DNA of 64,000 nucleotides from DASRHY01 sp035650275. Its GTDB lineage: Bacteria; Actinomycetota; Actinomycetes; Propionibacteriales; Kribbellaceae. This document shows positions 1 through 7,196 of this stretch, piece by piece. The notes beneath the pieces are model-generated. The model worked only from the letters and a program-made list of their open reading frames with translations. It did not search any database and had not been told where the DNA came from. A program made the translations under genes and the position numbers. The first letter of the stretch is position 1. The number at the start of each line of letters is the position of its first letter. The stretch covers positions 1-64,000 of the forward strand of contig DASRHY010000062.1 in NCBI GenBank assembly GCA_035650275.1, in the 5' to 3' direction.

Positions 1-861
1 CATCACCATCACGGTGACGCCATCGTGCTGAACCACCAGACCGGGCTGACCATTCACCGAACGCTCCAGGATCGTCAGCTCGAACGCCCGATCGGCGACG
101 TCGACAAAGAAGCGGGCGACCTGCGCACCACCCTCGATCGGGCGCAACACCGCGCTGACCAGACCGCCACCATCGCCGACCGCCGTGGAGTCGGGGTCGA
201 GCAGCCCGATCAGCGCCTCGATGTCCTTGGCCTCCCACGCCCGCTTGAAGTCCCTGACCACCTCGGCATGCCGGGCCACCGGCGTCGCCGAAGTCACCGC
301 AGCCTGCGACGCGTCCACCCGACGCCGAGCCGACGAGGCCAGCTGCCGACACGCCGCCGGCGACCGGCCGACGATCTCGGCCACCTCCACAAACGAATAC
401 CGGAACACATCGTGCAAGATGAACGCCACCCGCTCGGCCGGACTCATCGACTCCAACACCACCAAGAACGCCATACCGACAGACTCGTCCAACGTGACCC
501 GATCGGCCGGATCACCCCCGGCACCACCCGACCCCCCGCCGAGCCACTCCCCACCATCCGGCAACGGCTCCGGCACCCACTCACCCACATAACGCTCCCG
601 CCGCGCCCGCGCCGAACCCAGCAGATCCAAACAGACACGACTGGCCACCGTCGTCAACCAGCCACCGGGAGACTCGATCGCCTCCCGCTCCCGCCGCGGC
701 ATCGCATACCAGCGCGCATAGGTCTCCTGCACCACATCCTCGGCCTCGGCCAACGAGCCGAGCAGCCGATACGCCACATTGATCAGCTGCCGCCGCTCGC
801 TCACGATCGCGCTCAGGCCCGGATCAGACCCGCCGTCACCCGGCCCGGATCGACTGGTCAC
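1..861 (-). CDS. ECF41-type RNA polymerase sigma factor (SigJ-like), 3' end cut by window edge
   Basis: Alternative sigma factor, translated here by reading the minus strand; 287 codons are visible and the C-terminus lies outside the window. Region 2 is near residues 27-80 (RLLGSLAEAEDVVQETYARW) and region 4 near 130-175 (SPAERVAFILHDVF, then VAEIVGRSPAACRQL). From about residue 185 there is a SnoaL-like extension. Linker WVPEPLP, then DGGGL and NGQPG, match the signature positions of the ECF41 family, to which M. tuberculosis SigJ belongs. In that family the extension replaces a separate anti-sigma factor. The GTG at 861 is chosen because GAGGGAG lies about 10 bases upstream and a fitting promoter lies about 37 bases further up. 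It is divergent from the DoxX-like gene. Confidence 0.88.
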   Translation of the reverse strand, partial: MTSRSGPGDGGSDPGLSAIVSERRQLINVAYRLLGSLAEAEDVVQETYARWYAMPRREREAIESPGGWLTTVASRVCLDLLGSARARRERYVGEWVPEPLPDGGEWLGGGSGGAGGDPADRVTLDESVGMAFLVVLESMSPAERVAFILHDVFRYSFVEVAEIVGRSPAACRQLASSARRRVDASQAAVTSATPVARHAEVVRDFKRAWEAKDIEALIGLLDPDSTAVGDGGGLVSAVLRPIEGGAQVARFFVDVADRAFELTILERSVNGQPGLVVQHDGVTVMVM

Positions 862-904
862 GGCCCCGACCACTCCCTCGCTCGCAACTGCCCCACACCA
901 CTTC

Positions 905-969
905 GACGAAACACCACACCCAACTGTGAGGTCGACCCACCACCTCACAATCCGCGGCGTTGCGTCGTC
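905..969. promoter_or_regulatory. Divergent pair of ECF41-type promoters
   Basis: The inverted repeat ACCTCACA (942-949) / TGTGAGGT (925-932) supplies a -35 element in each direction. On the plus strand ACCTCACA is followed by exactly 16 bases and CGTC (966-969). On the minus strand it is followed by exactly 16 bases and CGTC (908-905). The published ECF41 consensus is TGTCACA-N16-CGTC, so spacing and -10 match in both directions and the -35 matches in five of seven positions. Predicted leaders are about 37-40 bases for both genes. This implies that the sigma factor controls itself and the DoxX-like gene. Confidence 0.75.
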
Positions 970-1014
970 GTACAACAGAGACGAACACACCACCCAGCGA
1001 AGAGGAAAGCCCCG

Positions 1015-1395
1015 ATGAACGTGTTCCTGTGGATCGTCGCCGCAGTGCTCGCCGTGGCCTTCCTGGCCGGCGGGTTCATGAAGATGATCCTGCACAAGGA
1101 GAAGCTCGCCACTTCCGGCATGGCGTGGACCGAGGACTTCAGCGCCGGGATGGTCAAGACCATCGGCGCCGTGGAGGTCCTCGCCGCGATCGGCCTCGTC
1201 CTCCCGCCTGCCCTCGACATCGCACCGGTCCTCGCACCGCTGGCCGCCCTCGGTCTGGTCCTGCTCATGTTCGGCGCCGCGGTCACCCACCTGCGCCGCA
1301 AGGAGACACCGGCGATCGCCGTCAACCTGCTCCTGGTCGCCGTGGCCCTGATCGTGGTCTGGGGCCGCTTCGGACCGCACTCCTTCAGCGCCTGA
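1015..1395 (+). CDS. DoxX-like small membrane protein
   Basis: A 126-residue hydrophobic protein with about four membrane segments: an N-terminal helix (LWIVAAVLAVAFLAGGFMKM), helices around residues 45-62 and 68-90, and a last one near 100-118. The GG-F-K pattern in helix 1 and the E-V-L-A-A-I-G-L segment resemble DoxX-like proteins, a family of inner-membrane proteins often linked to oxidative or thiol stress. The start ATG follows GAGGAAAG. The gene is divergent from the ECF41-type sigma factor and has its own ECF41-type promoter, so it is the probable sigma-factor target. The biochemical role is unknown. Confidence 0.8.
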   Translation: MNVFLWIVAAVLAVAFLAGGFMKMILHKEKLATSGMAWTEDFSAGMVKTIGAVEVLAAIGLVLPPALDIAPVLAPLAALGLVLLMFGAAVTHLRRKETPAIAVNLLLVAVALIVVWGRFGPHSFSA

Positions 1396-1428
1396 CCTCC
1401 GCACCGCCTGACCTCGGCGCCGCCTGAC

Positions 1429-1860
1429 CTAGTGCGGCCCGATCGCCAGCGGTACGCCGGCGGCGGTCACGATCCGGGTCAGCGAACGGCTGAACCGGAC
1501 CTGCTCGGTCGGCGATAGGTCGTCGAGCAGAGCCGCCAGCCGGCTGGTGATCTGCTCGTGGAACTCGCGCGCGGCCCGGTCGCCTGCCTCGGTGAGCGCG
1601 ACCTTCACCGCACGCCGGTCGGTGGGGTCGGGTGTGCGGACCACGAGGCCGCTGCGTTCGGCGCGGTCGACCAGGCCGGTCAGGCTGGAGCGTTCGACGC
1701 CGAGCACTCCGCACAGCTCGGCCATGCCCTTCGGGCCCTCGCGCAGCACGCACAACATCTGCGCCTGGGTCGGGGTCAGCTCACAGCCGCGCCCGACCTC
1801 GGCGTACACCGACTGCACCAGGAAGGTCAGCCGGACCAACCCGGAAGCGACCTGCTCCAT
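1429..1860 (-). CDS. MarR family transcriptional regulator
   Basis: A 143-residue MarR-type winged-helix repressor. The recognition region reads LTPTQAQMLCVLREGPKGMAEL, then LGVERSSLTGLVDRAERSGLV and the wing RTPDPTDRRAVKVALTEAG; the DxRRxxxxLT wing motif is characteristic of MarR. It is transcribed away from the flavin oxidoreductase-hemerythrin gene and shares with it an 82-base intergenic region carrying a perfect inverted repeat, so it probably represses that gene and itself. Effector unknown. Confidence 0.9.
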   Translation of the reverse strand: MEQVASGLVRLTFLVQSVYAEVGRGCELTPTQAQMLCVLREGPKGMAELCGVLGVERSSLTGLVDRAERSGLVVRTPDPTDRRAVKVALTEAGDRAAREFHEQITSRLAALLDDLSPTEQVRFSRSLTRIVTAAGVPLAIGPH

Positions 1861-1888
1861 CCGTCACCGCCTTGCATTACTTCGTGCC

Positions 1889-1906
1889 ACGAACTAGTTT
1901 GTTCGT
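1889..1906. promoter_or_regulatory. Probable MarR operator
   Basis: Perfect inverted repeat ACGAAC-TAGTTT-GTTCGT between the divergent MarR gene and the flavin oxidoreductase gene. Related half-sites (GCGAAT, ACGAAT) follow at 1910-1931. Position and symmetry fit a dimeric MarR binding site covering both promoters. Confidence 0.6.
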
Positions 1907-1942
1907 ACAGCGAATAGTACGTACAACGAATGAGACGGCGCA

Positions 1943-3469
1943 ATGACCGACTACGGGCACGATCTACTGTTCGGCACCTTCATCACCCCGCGCGCCGACG
2001 ACCCGGACCGGGTGGTCGCGCTCGCGCAGCTGACGGAGCAGGCGGGGCTGGACCTGGTGACCGTGCAGGACCACCCGTATCAGCCCCGCTTCCTGGACGC
2101 CTGGACACTGTTGTCCGTGATCGCGGCCCGGACCTGCCGGGTCACGGTCGCGCCGAACGTCGCCAACCTGCCGCTCCGGCCGCCGTCGGTGCTCGCCCGC
2201 AGCGCCGCCAGCCTGGACCTGCTCAGCGGCGGCCGGGTCGAGCTGGGCCTCGGCGCCGGCGCGTTCTGGGAGGCGATCGCGGCGAATGGTGGCCCGCACC
2301 GTACGCCCGGCGAGGCCGTCGACGCACTCGCGGAAGCGATCGAGGTGATCCGCACGCTGTGGCGCACCGAGGGCGGCGGCGCGCGGCTGGACGGCAAGCA
2401 CTACGGCCTGTACGGCGCGAAGCGCGGCCCGGCACCCGCGCACGACATCGGGATCTGGCTGGGCGCGATCAAACCACGGATGCTCCGGCTCACCGGCCGG
2501 GTCGCCGATGGCTGGTGGGTCAGCAGCGGGTACATCGGCCCGGACCAGCTCCCCGAGATGAACGCCCAGATCGACGCGGCCGCGGAGAAGGCCGGCCGGT
2601 CGCCGGCCGCGGTTCGCCGGTTGTACAACCTGTCCGGCACGTTCGATGCCGCCGGCAACGGCTTCCTCCAGGGCCCGGAACGCCGCTGGGTCGAGCAGCT
2701 GGTCGACCTCACCGTCAGCCACGGCATCAGTGGGTTCATCCTCGCCTCGGACTCACCGGACGACATCCGCCGGTTCGCCGATGTCGCGGCCGAAGTCCGC
2801 GAGCAGGTCGAGTCCGCCCGTGCAGGAGATCCGGCTCTGCAGCCCGAGCCGGCCGGGCGCGAGTCAGCAGCCGGGCTCGGCGTCGTACCGACTCCGGACG
2901 ACGGTGTACGACGCAGCGCGACCCGGCTGTGGGACGAGTCGGAACGGCCGGCCGGGCCGGAACCTGAGATGGGCCGGGCGTACACCGCCCACGAGCGCGC
3001 CGGCGGTCAGCACCTGGTCGACGTTCACGACCACCTGCGCGGCGAGCTCGAGCAGGTCCGGAACCTGGTCGAGCAGGTCGCGGCCGGACAGCTCGACCCG
3101 GGCTTGGCCCGATCCGTGATCAACACGATGACGATGCGGCAGAACAGCTGGACGCTGGGCGCGTACTGCGAGTCATACTGCCGGGTGGTCACCACGCACC
3201 ACCTGCTCGAGGATCAGGCACTCTTCCCGCGGTTGCGTGCCGCCGACCCGCGGCTGGTGCCGGTGGTGGACCGGCTCGAGCTCGAGCACAGGGTGATCCA
3301 CGACGTGCTGGAGCGGGTCGACCAGGCACTGGTCGCGCTGGTGTCCTCGCCGACCGGCGTCGCCGAGCTGCGGGACGCGATGGACCTGCTCAGCGACACC
3401 CTGCTCTCGCACCTGTCATACGAGGAACGGGAGCTGGTCGAGCCGCTGGCTCGGTACGGGCTCGGCTAG
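1943..3469 (+). CDS. LLM-class flavin oxidoreductase fused to a hemerythrin domain
   Basis: 508 residues with two domains. Residues 1 to about 290 are a luciferase-like (LLM) TIM barrel, probably FMN/F420 dependent: FGTFITP at the start, VTVQDHPYQP, the segment SGGRVELGLGAGAFW and IWLGAIKPRMLRLTGRVADGW. After a proline/arginine-rich linker (about 290-350) comes a four-helix hemerythrin-like domain from residue 357 with H-x-D-H (HDHLRGELE), THHLLEDQALFPRL, LEHRVIHDVLE and HLSYEERELVEPL, which supply the His/Glu ligands of a di-iron site. The fusion suggests an oxygen- or NO-sensing or di-iron redox module tied to a flavin enzyme. Controlled by the divergent MarR gene. Confidence 0.88.
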   Translation: MTDYGHDLLFGTFITPRADDPDRVVALAQLTEQAGLDLVTVQDHPYQPRFLDAWTLLSVIAARTCRVTVAPNVANLPLRPPSVLARSAASLDLLSGGRVELGLGAGAFWEAIAANGGPHRTPGEAVDALAEAIEVIRTLWRTEGGGARLDGKHYGLYGAKRGPAPAHDIGIWLGAIKPRMLRLTGRVADGWWVSSGYIGPDQLPEMNAQIDAAAEKAGRSPAAVRRLYNLSGTFDAAGNGFLQGPERRWVEQLVDLTVSHGISGFILASDSPDDIRRFADVAAEVREQVESARAGDPALQPEPAGRESAAGLGVVPTPDDGVRRSATRLWDESERPAGPEPEMGRAYTAHERAGGQHLVDVHDHLRGELEQVRNLVEQVAAGQLDPGLARSVINTMTMRQNSWTLGAYCESYCRVVTTHHLLEDQALFPRLRAADPRLVPVVDRLELEHRVIHDVLERVDQALVALVSSPTGVAELRDAMDLLSDTLLSHLSYEERELVEPLARYGLG

Positions 3470-3481
3470 CCGCGAACCGGA

Positions 3482-4432
3482 TCAGCGCCGGTCGGAGAAC
3501 CGGTCGAGCGCGGCGAGCACCGCCGCGCTCATGTCCGGGTGACCGGAGTGGCCGGCCTCGTCGATCAGGATCAGCTCGCTGTCCGGCCAGGCCTTGTGCA
3601 GCTCCGCCGCGGTGTCGGACGGGCTGCCGACGTCCTGGCCGCCGTGCACCAGTACGCCGGGGATTCCCGCGAGCCGGTCCGCGTTCTCCAGCAGTGCGCC
3701 GTCCGGCAGGAACGCGGCGTTCGCCCAGTAGTGCGTGACCAGCCGGGCCGACGTCATCCGGAACACCGGGTCGTCGTACCGCGGGTCCGGCGGGTCGCCC
3801 GGCGCGCGCATCTGCCGCTCGTCCCAGGTGCACCAGTCGCGCGCAGCCTGCTCCCGTACCGCGGGGTCGGGATCGGCCAGCAGGTCGGCGTACGCCGCGG
3901 CCAGGTCGCCGTCGCGCCGGTCCTCGGGGACCCCGTCGCGAAAGGCCGCCCACTCCGCGGGGAACTGGTCGCCGACGCCGCGGGTGACCCACTCGACCTC
4001 GCGGCTGCTGGTGGTCACGACCGCGAACAGCACCAGCTCGGTGACCCGGTCCGGGTGCTGCTCGGCGTACGCCAGGCTGAGCGAGCTGCCCCAGGAACCG
4101 CCGAGCAGCAGCCAGCGGTCGATCCCAAGGTGCTCGCGGAGCTGCTCGAAATCCGCGATCAGGTGCTGGGTGGTGTTCACCGACAGGTCGGTCGCCGGGT
4201 CGCTGACAGGCGGCCGGCTCCGCCCGCAGCCGCGCTGGTCGACCAGCACGACGCGGTACTTCTCCGGGTCGAAGAAGCGTCGCCAGATCGGCGTGGCGCC
4301 CGAACCCGGCCCGCCGTGCACTGCCAGCGCGGGCTTGCCATCGGGGTTGCCGCTGACCTCCCAGTAGATCTGCTGGCCATCGCCGACGTCGAGCATGCCG
4401 GTCTCGTAGGGCTCGAGGTCCGGGTACAGCAT
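3482..4432 (-). CDS. Proline iminopeptidase-type alpha/beta hydrolase
   Basis: 316-residue S33 family peptidase that removes N-terminal proline from peptides, or a close relative. Seen: HGGPGSGATP (oxyanion region), DQRGCGRSRP, the nucleophile elbow GGSWGSSLSL with the catalytic Ser, a late Asp in HGGQDVGSPS and the catalytic His in DEAGHSGHPD. The start is ATG 4432 because GGAGGAGAAGCC lies directly in front; longer readings overlap the divergent MarR gene. Length is normal for the family (about 310-320). It shares a 45-base divergent promoter region with the MarR gene at 4478. Confidence 0.92.
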   Translation of the reverse strand: MLYPDLEPYETGMLDVGDGQQIYWEVSGNPDGKPALAVHGGPGSGATPIWRRFFDPEKYRVVLVDQRGCGRSRPPVSDPATDLSVNTTQHLIADFEQLREHLGIDRWLLLGGSWGSSLSLAYAEQHPDRVTELVLFAVVTTSSREVEWVTRGVGDQFPAEWAAFRDGVPEDRRDGDLAAAYADLLADPDPAVREQAARDWCTWDERQMRAPGDPPDPRYDDPVFRMTSARLVTHYWANAAFLPDGALLENADRLAGIPGVLVHGGQDVGSPSDTAAELHKAWPDSELILIDEAGHSGHPDMSAAVLAALDRFSDRR

Positions 4433-4453
4433 GGCTTCTCCTCCGGTAGATAC

Positions 4454-4465
4454 AACAGCGCTGTT
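4454..4465. promoter_or_regulatory. Probable MarR operator (AACAGCGCTGTT)
   Basis: Perfect 12-base palindrome AACAGCGCTGTT in the short gap between the divergent aminopeptidase and MarR genes. Two further pairs outside it match, giving an 18-base near-palindrome (4451-4468). The site sits over both start regions, as expected for an autoregulating MarR protein. Confidence 0.6.
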
Positions 4466-4477
4466 ATATTGTGCCGA

Positions 4478-4972
4478 ATGGACGAACCAGGACGCCACCG
4501 GGGGCTCGGCACGCTGCTGCGGCATGTGCACGAGCTGATGGACGGCGCGATCGCGGAGCAGTACGTCGCGGCCGGGATGCCCGACTACCGGCCCCGGTTC
4601 TCGCCGGTCGTCCGGGCGCTCGCCGCCGAGGGACCGCTGTCGATCCGCGACCTGGCACGGGCGACCGGCGTCACCCACTCCGCCGCCAGCCAGACCGTCG
4701 CGCAGCTCAGACGGGCCGGCTACGTCGAGCTGCGCCCCGGCACCGACGCCCGCACCCGGATCGTCGAGCTCACCGGCAAGGCGCGCGCGGCCAAGCCGGT
4801 GATCGAGGCGGACTGGCAGACCGCGGAGGCAGCCGTCGCAGAGCTCGAGAAGGAGCTGCCCGCCTCGCTCACCGCCGTACTGCTGGCCACGCTCGACGCG
4901 CTCGACCGCCGCTCGTTCGGCGACCGGCTCAGCGCAGCCAGCGATCGACCCCGGCCAGCAGCCCGGCCCTGA
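4478..4972 (+). CDS. MarR family transcriptional regulator
   Basis: 164 residues. The winged helix is visible as LSIRDLARATGVTHSAASQTVAQLRRAGYVELRPGTDARTRIVELT, with the DARTRIVELT wing typical of MarR. Divergent from the proline iminopeptidase gene and separated from it by a palindromic operator, so it likely regulates that gene. Its 3' end overlaps the convergent deaminase gene by 44 bases. The ATG at 4478 is the first start after the operator; no strong ribosome site is visible. Confidence 0.85.
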   Translation: MDEPGRHRGLGTLLRHVHELMDGAIAEQYVAAGMPDYRPRFSPVVRALAAEGPLSIRDLARATGVTHSAASQTVAQLRRAGYVELRPGTDARTRIVELTGKARAAKPVIEADWQTAEAAVAELEKELPASLTAVLLATLDALDRRSFGDRLSAASDRPRPAARP

Positions 4973-5894
4973 CCGGGTCCGGTGCGGCCGACGCCTCGAT
5001 ACCGTGCACGGCGACCGCGGCCAGCTGTGCGTCCGTGAGTCCGAGCCGGTCGCGGGCGATCCCATACTGACCGGCCAGCCCGACCCCGAACAACAGCGGG
5101 TCGTCGGTGGCCAGGGTCACCTGTACGCCAGCGTCGAGCAGCGGCAGCACAGGTACGGCGTCCAGCTCGTGCACGCCGAACGGCTGGTACGACGTCGGGC
5201 AGACCTCGAGCGCCACCCGGCGCTCGGCCAGCAACGCCATCACCGCCGGATCGTGCGCCGCCGACGTACCGTGCCCGATCCGGGCCGCGCCGAGCAGCTC
5301 GACACAGTCCCGGACATGGCTCGCCGGCGTGTAGAACCCCGCATGCGGCGTGGCCAGCAGCCCGGCGTCGGCGGCGATCCGGAACGCGGTCGCGAACCCG
5401 GCCACCGCACCGCGCCGCTCGTCGTTGGACAGCCCGAACCCCACCACGCCGTCACCCGCGTACGACGCCGCCAGCCGGGCCAGCTCCTCGGCATGCTCGG
5501 GCGTCCGGGCCCAGCTCGACGCGACCACCACCCCGACCGGGATCGGCGCCGCCGCGGCCGCCACCAGTACCGCCTCCAGCGTCTCGCGCAGCCCGCCGAT
5601 CACCGGCGCGTACGACGTCGGGTCGACCTGGAGCTCCAGCCAGCCGCAGCCGTCCGCGGCATCGGCGACGGCCGCCTCTGTCAGCACCCGGGCGATGTCG
5701 GCCGGTGTCCGGATCACGTCCCGCGCGGCGTCGTACAGCTGCTGGAACTCGTCCCAGTCCCGCACCCCGCGTCCGTCGTGCTCGGGCACCGGTACGCCGT
5801 ACCGCCCGGCCAGCTCGCGCAGCGTGCCGGGCTGCATCGCGCCGGCCAGGTGCAGATGGAGGTGCGCCTTCGGGAGCGCCCTCAGGTCTCGCAT
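4929..5894 (-). CDS. Adenosine deaminase family protein
   Basis: 321-residue metal-dependent amidohydrolase of the adenosine/adenine deaminase family, which deaminates purine bases or nucleosides in salvage. Seen: zinc motif HLHLHLAG near residue 11, PHAGF (His near 195), the catalytic stretch RIGHGTSA, and the late Asp pair in LATDDPLLFG. The usual family N-terminal PK-x-HLH is present as PKAHLHLHL. ATG at 5894 shares its A with the stop of the upstream MarR gene, so translation is probably coupled. Which purine is used cannot be told from motifs alone. Confidence 0.88.
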   Translation of the reverse strand: MRDLRALPKAHLHLHLAGAMQPGTLRELAGRYGVPVPEHDGRGVRDWDEFQQLYDAARDVIRTPADIARVLTEAAVADAADGCGWLELQVDPTSYAPVIGGLRETLEAVLVAAAAAPIPVGVVVASSWARTPEHAEELARLAASYAGDGVVGFGLSNDERRGAVAGFATAFRIAADAGLLATPHAGFYTPASHVRDCVELLGAARIGHGTSAAHDPAVMALLAERRVALEVCPTSYQPFGVHELDAVPVLPLLDAGVQVTLATDDPLLFGVGLAGQYGIARDRLGLTDAQLAAVAVHGIEASAAPDPVRAGLLAGVDRWLR

Positions 5895-6385
5895 CAGTCC
5901 GCGGCGGCCAGGTCGTCGGTCGCCCGGCGACCGGCTTCGGTGGTGCGGCTCAGGAAGTCCGCGATCACCGCGAGCTGCGCGGCGTCGTAGCCGGCGCACA
6001 GCTCATCCATGGACGCGTTCATACCCGAGTAGAGCTTGTACATCTCGGCGTTGCGGTCCTTGAGCGCGCGGACGGTGACAGCCCGCCGGTCAGGCCCGGC
6101 CGGGTCGCGCTCCCGGACCACCCAGCCGCCCTTCTGCAGCCGGTCCAGCACACCGGTCAGCGTGGCAGGGTGCAGGCTCGCACGCCGGGCCAGCTCGGTC
6201 GGGCTCAGCGGACCGTACAGCTCGATCAGCTCCAGGCAGTCCAGGTCGATGTCCTTGAGCGCGAGCCGGACGCCGACCTGGTGGTTCAGCAGCGACAGCT
6301 GGCCGCGCAGCTCCCGGAGTGACTCCTTGATGCTCGCGGCCAGCCGCCGGCGGTGCCGGACGTCCTCTGTTGATACGGATTTCAT
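5894..6385 (-). CDS. MarR family transcriptional regulator
   Basis: 163 residues. HTH/wing region: LSPTELARRASLHPATLTGVL, then DRLQKGGWVVRERDPAGPDR with RRAVTVRAL as wing. The stop codon overlaps the start of the deaminase gene by one base, so the two form an operon. The start ATG sits inside an AT-rich patch with CATATG palindromes (6383-6390) that faces the divergent NAD(P)-binding gene at 6465; this patch is a candidate operator. No strong ribosome site is visible before the chosen ATG. Confidence 0.82.
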   Translation of the reverse strand: MKSVSTEDVRHRRRLAASIKESLRELRGQLSLLNHQVGVRLALKDIDLDCLELIELYGPLSPTELARRASLHPATLTGVLDRLQKGGWVVRERDPAGPDRRAVTVRALKDRNAEMYKLYSGMNASMDELCAGYDAAQLAVIADFLSRTTEAGRRATDDLAAAD

Positions 6386-6464
6386 ATGATATGTTTTCCA
6401 TGCTGTATGGGACTCACATGACAGGGTATCGGCGGAACCGGTGCCCCGATAGCAGGAGCGCACG

Positions 6465-7136
6465 ATGAAACTCACGATCTTCGCGGCGACCGGCGGCATC
6501 GGCCGGTTGCTGCTCGCACAAGCCGTTGCGGCGGGCAACCAGGTCACCGCAGTGGTGCGGAACCCCGAGAAACTCTCCGGCGCGGCCCCGGCGAACGTCG
6601 TCGTCGCCGACCTGGCCACTCCCGACCGCACCGCCCTCGAGGCCGCGGTCAGCGGCGCGGACGCGGTGCTGTCCGGACTCGGGCCGCGCTCCCTGGCGGA
6701 CGCCGGTGTCGCCACCGAGGGAACGCGCGCGATCGTTCGCGCGATGCAGACGACCGGTGTACGGCGCCTGGTCGTCGTCAGTGCCGCACCGGTCGGCACG
6801 GTCGCGTCCCCGGGCCGGCCGACGCCACCCCGGCACGACTCCGGCGACGGGTTCGTCATGCGGCACCTGCTCACGCCGGTGACCAAGGCGATCCTGCGCC
6901 GGCACTACGCCGACCTCGCCACGATGGAGGACGCCGTCCGCGACAGCGGGCTCGACTGGACGATCGTGCGCCCGCCCCGGCTGACCGACAAGCCACTGAC
7001 TGGCCGTTACCGGACGGCGTACGGCGAGAACCTGCGTCGCGGCCTCACCGTGTCGCGGGCCGATGTGGCTCAGCTGATGCTGCGCGTGCTCGACCAGCCG
7101 GCGGCGATCAAGCAGACCGTCGGCATCGCGAGGTGA
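6465..7136 (+). CDS. NAD(P)H-binding (NmrA/SDR-like) oxidoreductase
   Basis: 223-residue Rossmann-fold protein with an atypical SDR dinucleotide motif FAATGGIGRLLLAQA at residues 5-19. It keeps the VVVADLATPD acidic turn, the VLSGLGP loop, RRLVVVSAA, and the DWTIVRPPRLTD segment typical of NAD(P)H-binding proteins that lack the classical YxxxK pair. Such proteins act as quinone or flavin reductases or as redox sensors. ATG 6465 follows GCAGGAGCGCACG. Divergent from the MarR-deaminase operon, so a likely MarR target. Confidence 0.85.
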   Translation: MKLTIFAATGGIGRLLLAQAVAAGNQVTAVVRNPEKLSGAAPANVVVADLATPDRTALEAAVSGADAVLSGLGPRSLADAGVATEGTRAIVRAMQTTGVRRLVVVSAAPVGTVASPGRPTPPRHDSGDGFVMRHLLTPVTKAILRRHYADLATMEDAVRDSGLDWTIVRPPRLTDKPLTGRYRTAYGENLRRGLTVSRADVAQLMLRVLDQPAAIKQTVGIAR

Positions 7137-7196
7137 CCGCGTTGGACCCGGCCTACTCGTCGTCACCCAGGTCGCGGTGGCCCTCTCGGTGGCTGT

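Noticed and set aside
25..1395. Long plus-strand frame running into the DoxX-like gene
   Set aside because: The first part is antisense to the sigma factor; the DoxX-like gene has its own start at 1015 with a ribosome site.
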